From positions 2,976,001-3,040,000 of the forward strand of contig NZ_CP007044.2 of assembly GCF_000520015.2 (NCBI RefSeq): DNA of 64,000 nucleotides, written 5' to 3'. Source of the stretch: Chania multitudinisentens RB-25 (GTDB taxonomy: Bacteria > Pseudomonadota > Gammaproteobacteria > Enterobacterales > Enterobacteriaceae). Within the stretch, counting starts at the first letter, position 1, and every line of letters starts with the position of its first letter. The notes under the pieces are model-generated. The model saw nothing but the letters and a program-made list of their open reading frames with translations, did not search any database and had not been told where the DNA came from. Shown here piece by piece: positions 61,052 through 64,000 of the stretch. Made by a program: the position numbers and the translations under genes.

Positions 61052-63646
61052 ATGAAAATAAAAATCCCTCACAACTTTTCAAAAAGTGACCAGTGGATGG
61101 TAAAAGTGGGCCGCACCTTTGGGCAGTTAAAAGCGCTGGCAGCGGTGCTGTGGTTGCTGGTTCCCCAGGCCTATGCGGAAACGGCCAGCAGCCAGTTTGA
61201 ATTTGATGACAGCATGCTGGTCGGCAGTGCCAAAGAACAAAAAAGTATTGCACGTTTTAACCAAGCCAACGCCATAGAACCTGGCACTTACCAAGTTGAT
61301 GTATTCATTAATGGCAATTTTCTTTTCCGGCAATCACTGGTGTTTGCTGCTGGGGAAGAAGGGACGGTGGCGGCCTGTTTATCGCGGGAGAATATGGTTG
61401 ATGCCGGTATTTTTCCGGCGGCCATAAAAGCGAAGGCTGATGATACCGCCACATGTCTAAATCTGGAAAAACAGGTTGAGGGGGCTTCCAGCCGTTTTGA
61501 TTTTGCACGCCTGCGCCTTGACCTGTATGTGCCACAGGCATTAATGCAGCGTGAAGCGCGCGGTTCGGTGTCGGCCAACGATTTATCTGTGGGCGAAACC
61601 GTGGCATTTGCTAACTACGACACCAACTATTACCGGACACAGGCTTCCGGTAATACCACTGAATCCACTTATCTGGGGTTGAATTCAGGCCTCAATCTTG
61701 GCCTGTGGCAATTTCGCCAGCAATCAACCTTTACCCGTTATAACAGCGATACCAGCCCAAGTAGCAGCCAATGGAGCTCTGTCCGTAACTATGTGCAGCG
61801 CCCGTTGCCATCCATTGGCAGCCAATTGACGTTGGGTGATAGCTTTACCGCTGGCAGCCTGTTCAGCAGCCTAGGTTTTCGCGGTGTTCAGTTAGAAACC
61901 GACGATCGTATGCTGCCAGAATCACAACGTGGCTATGCGCCCACCATCCGTGGCGTGGCGTCTACCACGGCCAAAGTCAGCGTGCGTCAGTCCGGTGTGC
62001 AGATTTATCAAACCACCGTTGCGCCCGGTGCTTTTGTGATTGACGACCTGTATCCCACCAGTTTTCAGGGCGACCTGGTGGTGGAAATACTGGAAGCTGA
62101 TGGGCGCGTTTCTTCCTTTACCGTGCCGTTTTCTGCCGTATCTGACTCGATCCGGCCTGGGCATTCACGCGTGAGTTTTTCTGGTGGTCAAGTCCGCAAT
62201 ATTGGTAACAGTGATGCGTTGTTTACCGATCTGACCTATCAGGCCGGTTTGACCAACGCCATTACTGCGAATACAGGGGTGCGTATTTCTGATGGTTACC
62301 AGGCGTTCCTGGGAGGGGCCGTGTTGGCCAGCCAGTATGGCGCATTAGGGGTTAATGCGACCTATTCACGGGCCGATATGTGGGGAAAGAACCTGGATGG
62401 GTGGCGGGTTGGTGCCACTTACAGCCGCACTTTTACACCGACCGCCACTACGCTGGCCTTGGCCGGTTATCGCTATTCCACACAGGGATATCGCGATCTG
62501 AGCGATGTGCTGGGCCTGCGTGAAGCCAGCAGTAGCGATGAGGTCTGGCTATCTAATACCTATCAGCAGAGCAATCAGTTCATTGCTACCGTCAGCCAGA
62601 GTTTGGGGAAGTATGGTCAGGTCTATTTCTCTGGCTCTACCAGCACCTACCGTGGTGGCCGGGGGCGAGATACCCAATACCAGATGGCGTATTCGCATAG
62701 CTACAACAGTATCAGCTATAACCTGTCTCTGGGCCGACAGCAAACCGGCCGGACGCCAACAGGCGTAGTATCCGAGGGGGAGGTTAATCAGGGTCACACG
62801 CAAAATGTCATTATGTTTTCGGTCTCGGTTCCGTGGGGAGCGGGGGGGCGTTCACCGCTGGTTTCTGCGGGCGTTACTCACGAAACCGGGGGCAACACTA
62901 ATTACCAGACTGCGCTGGCTGGCACCCTTGGTGAAGATCAGAGCCTGAGTTATACCGTCAACGGCGCTTTTAACTCCGGCGGTGAAGGGGCTAGTCTGGG
63001 GGCGAATGTGACTAAACAACTACCGGTGGTTACCGTTGGCGGCAGTTTTTCGCAAGGCCGCAATTATACCCAAGGGGGAGCCAATGCCCGGGGTGCCGCC
63101 GTTTTACACAGTGGTGGCGTGACGTTTGGCCCTTATCTGGGTGAGACCTTTGGATTGATTGAGGCTGAAGGCGTTAAAGGGGCGGAAGTGATGAACGGGA
63201 TAGGCGCGAGGGTTAATCGCTTTGGCTATGCCATCGTTCCTTCGTTGGTGCCTTATCGTTACAACGACATCAGTTTGGACGCCAAAGGGATCGAAAATTC
63301 AAGTGCCGAACTGACCGAAAATCAGCAGCGAGTCGCACCTTATGCCGGCTCGGCGGTAAAAGTCCGTTTCAAAACGCTGGAGGGCTATCCGCTGTTAATC
63401 AAAGTTCGTGAGGAACAAAATAACAGCCTGCTATTAGGCAGCAACGTATATGACAGTAATAATATCGTGGTCGGTCTGGTCGGCCAGGGAAATCAGATTT
63501 ATGCGCGCGCAAGTGGGATGCAGGGGCAGTTGCATGTGAAATGGGGCGAATCTGCCAGTGAGCAATGTACCTTGAGCTATGATTTGCGCGGCCAGGATAT
63601 GCAACAATCGCTGTATCGTCTGGAGTTGCCGTGCATTAGCCAGTGA
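61052..63646 (+). CDS. Outer-membrane fimbrial usher (right operon)
   Basis: 864 residues; ATG at 61052 with AGGGA 7 bases upstream. Long signal region to PQAYA, then FEFDDSMLVGSAKEQKS, barrel and plug, and C-terminal WGESASEQCTLSYD. Nearly identical in DNA to the left usher over about 61900-62145 (reverse of 54690-54930). No adhesin gene follows, so this operon would need the left-operon adhesin or lacks a tip. Confidence 0.94.
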   Translation: MKIKIPHNFSKSDQWMVKVGRTFGQLKALAAVLWLLVPQAYAETASSQFEFDDSMLVGSAKEQKSIARFNQANAIEPGTYQVDVFINGNFLFRQSLVFAAGEEGTVAACLSRENMVDAGIFPAAIKAKADDTATCLNLEKQVEGASSRFDFARLRLDLYVPQALMQREARGSVSANDLSVGETVAFANYDTNYYRTQASGNTTESTYLGLNSGLNLGLWQFRQQSTFTRYNSDTSPSSSQWSSVRNYVQRPLPSIGSQLTLGDSFTAGSLFSSLGFRGVQLETDDRMLPESQRGYAPTIRGVASTTAKVSVRQSGVQIYQTTVAPGAFVIDDLYPTSFQGDLVVEILEADGRVSSFTVPFSAVSDSIRPGHSRVSFSGGQVRNIGNSDALFTDLTYQAGLTNAITANTGVRISDGYQAFLGGAVLASQYGALGVNATYSRADMWGKNLDGWRVGATYSRTFTPTATTLALAGYRYSTQGYRDLSDVLGLREASSSDEVWLSNTYQQSNQFIATVSQSLGKYGQVYFSGSTSTYRGGRGRDTQYQMAYSHSYNSISYNLSLGRQQTGRTPTGVVSEGEVNQGHTQNVIMFSVSVPWGAGGRSPLVSAGVTHETGGNTNYQTALAGTLGEDQSLSYTVNGAFNSGGEGASLGANVTKQLPVVTVGGSFSQGRNYTQGGANARGAAVLHSGGVTFGPYLGETFGLIEAEGVKGAEVMNGIGARVNRFGYAIVPSLVPYRYNDISLDAKGIENSSAELTENQQRVAPYAGSAVKVRFKTLEGYPLLIKVREEQNNSLLLGSNVYDSNNIVVGLVGQGNQIYARASGMQGQLHVKWGESASEQCTLSYDLRGQDMQQSLYRLELPCISQ

Positions 63647-63704
63647 GAGCCATGCATGATGTTGCCTGTTGAAATCCATGGCGGGTAAACGCTTGGAAAC
63701 ATAG

Positions 63705-63932
63705 GGTTACGGGTTCACTGAAGAAACCAAGCGAAAACCGATACTTATCTCTCTGTAGCCCGGGGAATATGAACGGCGAAACGCCGAACGTCAACTGGTG
63801 GCTGAAGCATGCCAACTTCCACCGCGCACGAACCTCTTGCCATTGTTCCTGCGTCACCTCAAATCGACCTATATAGAAAGATTTTTCTATGCAGACGGCA
63901 TGGCGAGGTTTTTCATTATCTGCTGCCATCAT
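63705..63932 (-). pseudogene. Formylglycine-generating-enzyme-like (SUMF1 domain) gene, decayed
   Basis: Minus strand: KSFYIGRFEVTQEQWQEV near the start (63880-63830), the typical FGE-sulfatase opening, then in another frame GYREISIGFRLVSSVNP-stop (63770-63708), the typical end. The middle, with the catalytic cysteines, is missing. An internally deleted pseudogene. It lies where an adhesin would be expected. Confidence 0.65.
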
Positions 63933-64000
63933 AGACCCGTAACATAATGGCCGTTATTTAACCGACAGCGTTGGCAACACAGAATAAAAAGGCACGCTAT

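Noticed and set aside
1..64000. CRISPR arrays, rRNA genes, riboswitches
   Set aside because: No regularly spaced repeats, rRNA sequence or recognisable aptamer was seen.

Overview
The window looks like an enterobacterial chromosome, most likely Yersiniaceae (Serratia/Yersinia/Rahnella type). The evidence is enterobacterial housekeeping genes (agp, an entD-type PPTase, alkB, sotB), two tRNA-Asn genes serving as island attachment sites, and moderate GC (judged by eye). The genus cannot be fixed from the sequence alone. Three accessory blocks sit among these genes.

Region 1 (1-15172): the 3' part of a giant non-ribosomal peptide synthetase gene, open at the left window edge, is followed by an Sfp-type phosphopantetheinyl transferase, fragments of a histidine phosphatase and a P4-type integrase, and tRNA-Asn #1. 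The visible NRPS layout is A-T-C-A-T-E-C-A-T-C-A(Ser)-T-TE. Region 2 (15173-22860): agp, an EntD-type PPTase, alkB, a divergent LysR/MFS pair, then a GC-rich ArsR / AHSA1 (broken by an amber codon) / GFA operon. It ends in a second integrase remnant and a 23-nt copy of the tRNA-Asn 3' end.

Region 3 (22838-48812): an island bounded by that 23-nt repeat and tRNA-Asn #2. It holds a full set of sixteen genes for an extracellular contractile injection system (eCIS) of the Afp/PVC type, in the order Afp1 to Afp16. Divergent from it is a holin / M15 endopeptidase / Rz / Rz1 lysis cassette (type 10 secretion-like), which would release finished particles by lysis. The intergenic region between the two carries an ATGCAA-type palindrome and an exact ops (RfaH recruitment) element. 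Between afp14 and afp15 lies about 4.2 kb of wreckage from at least one more eCIS copy: a second lysis/ops control region, 3' afp15 and 5' afp16 fragments, a glycosyltransferase toxin (the likely cargo), and an 11-codon remnant of a second afp14 end just before afp15. The working particle therefore appears to be assembled from two diverged tandem loci. The toxin gene has an in-frame amber codon followed by 77 more open codons.

Region 4 (48813-64000): a small lipoprotein, sotB, then two chaperone-usher fimbrial operons running away from each other. The left one (minus strand) is pilin-chaperone-usher-adhesin-second chaperone. The right one (plus strand) is pilin-pilin-chaperone-usher and has no adhesin. 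The innermost pilins are identical proteins in inverted orientation about 1.7 kb apart, and a decayed FGE-sulfatase gene lies at the right edge.

All family assignments come from reading motifs in the translations. No database search was run.
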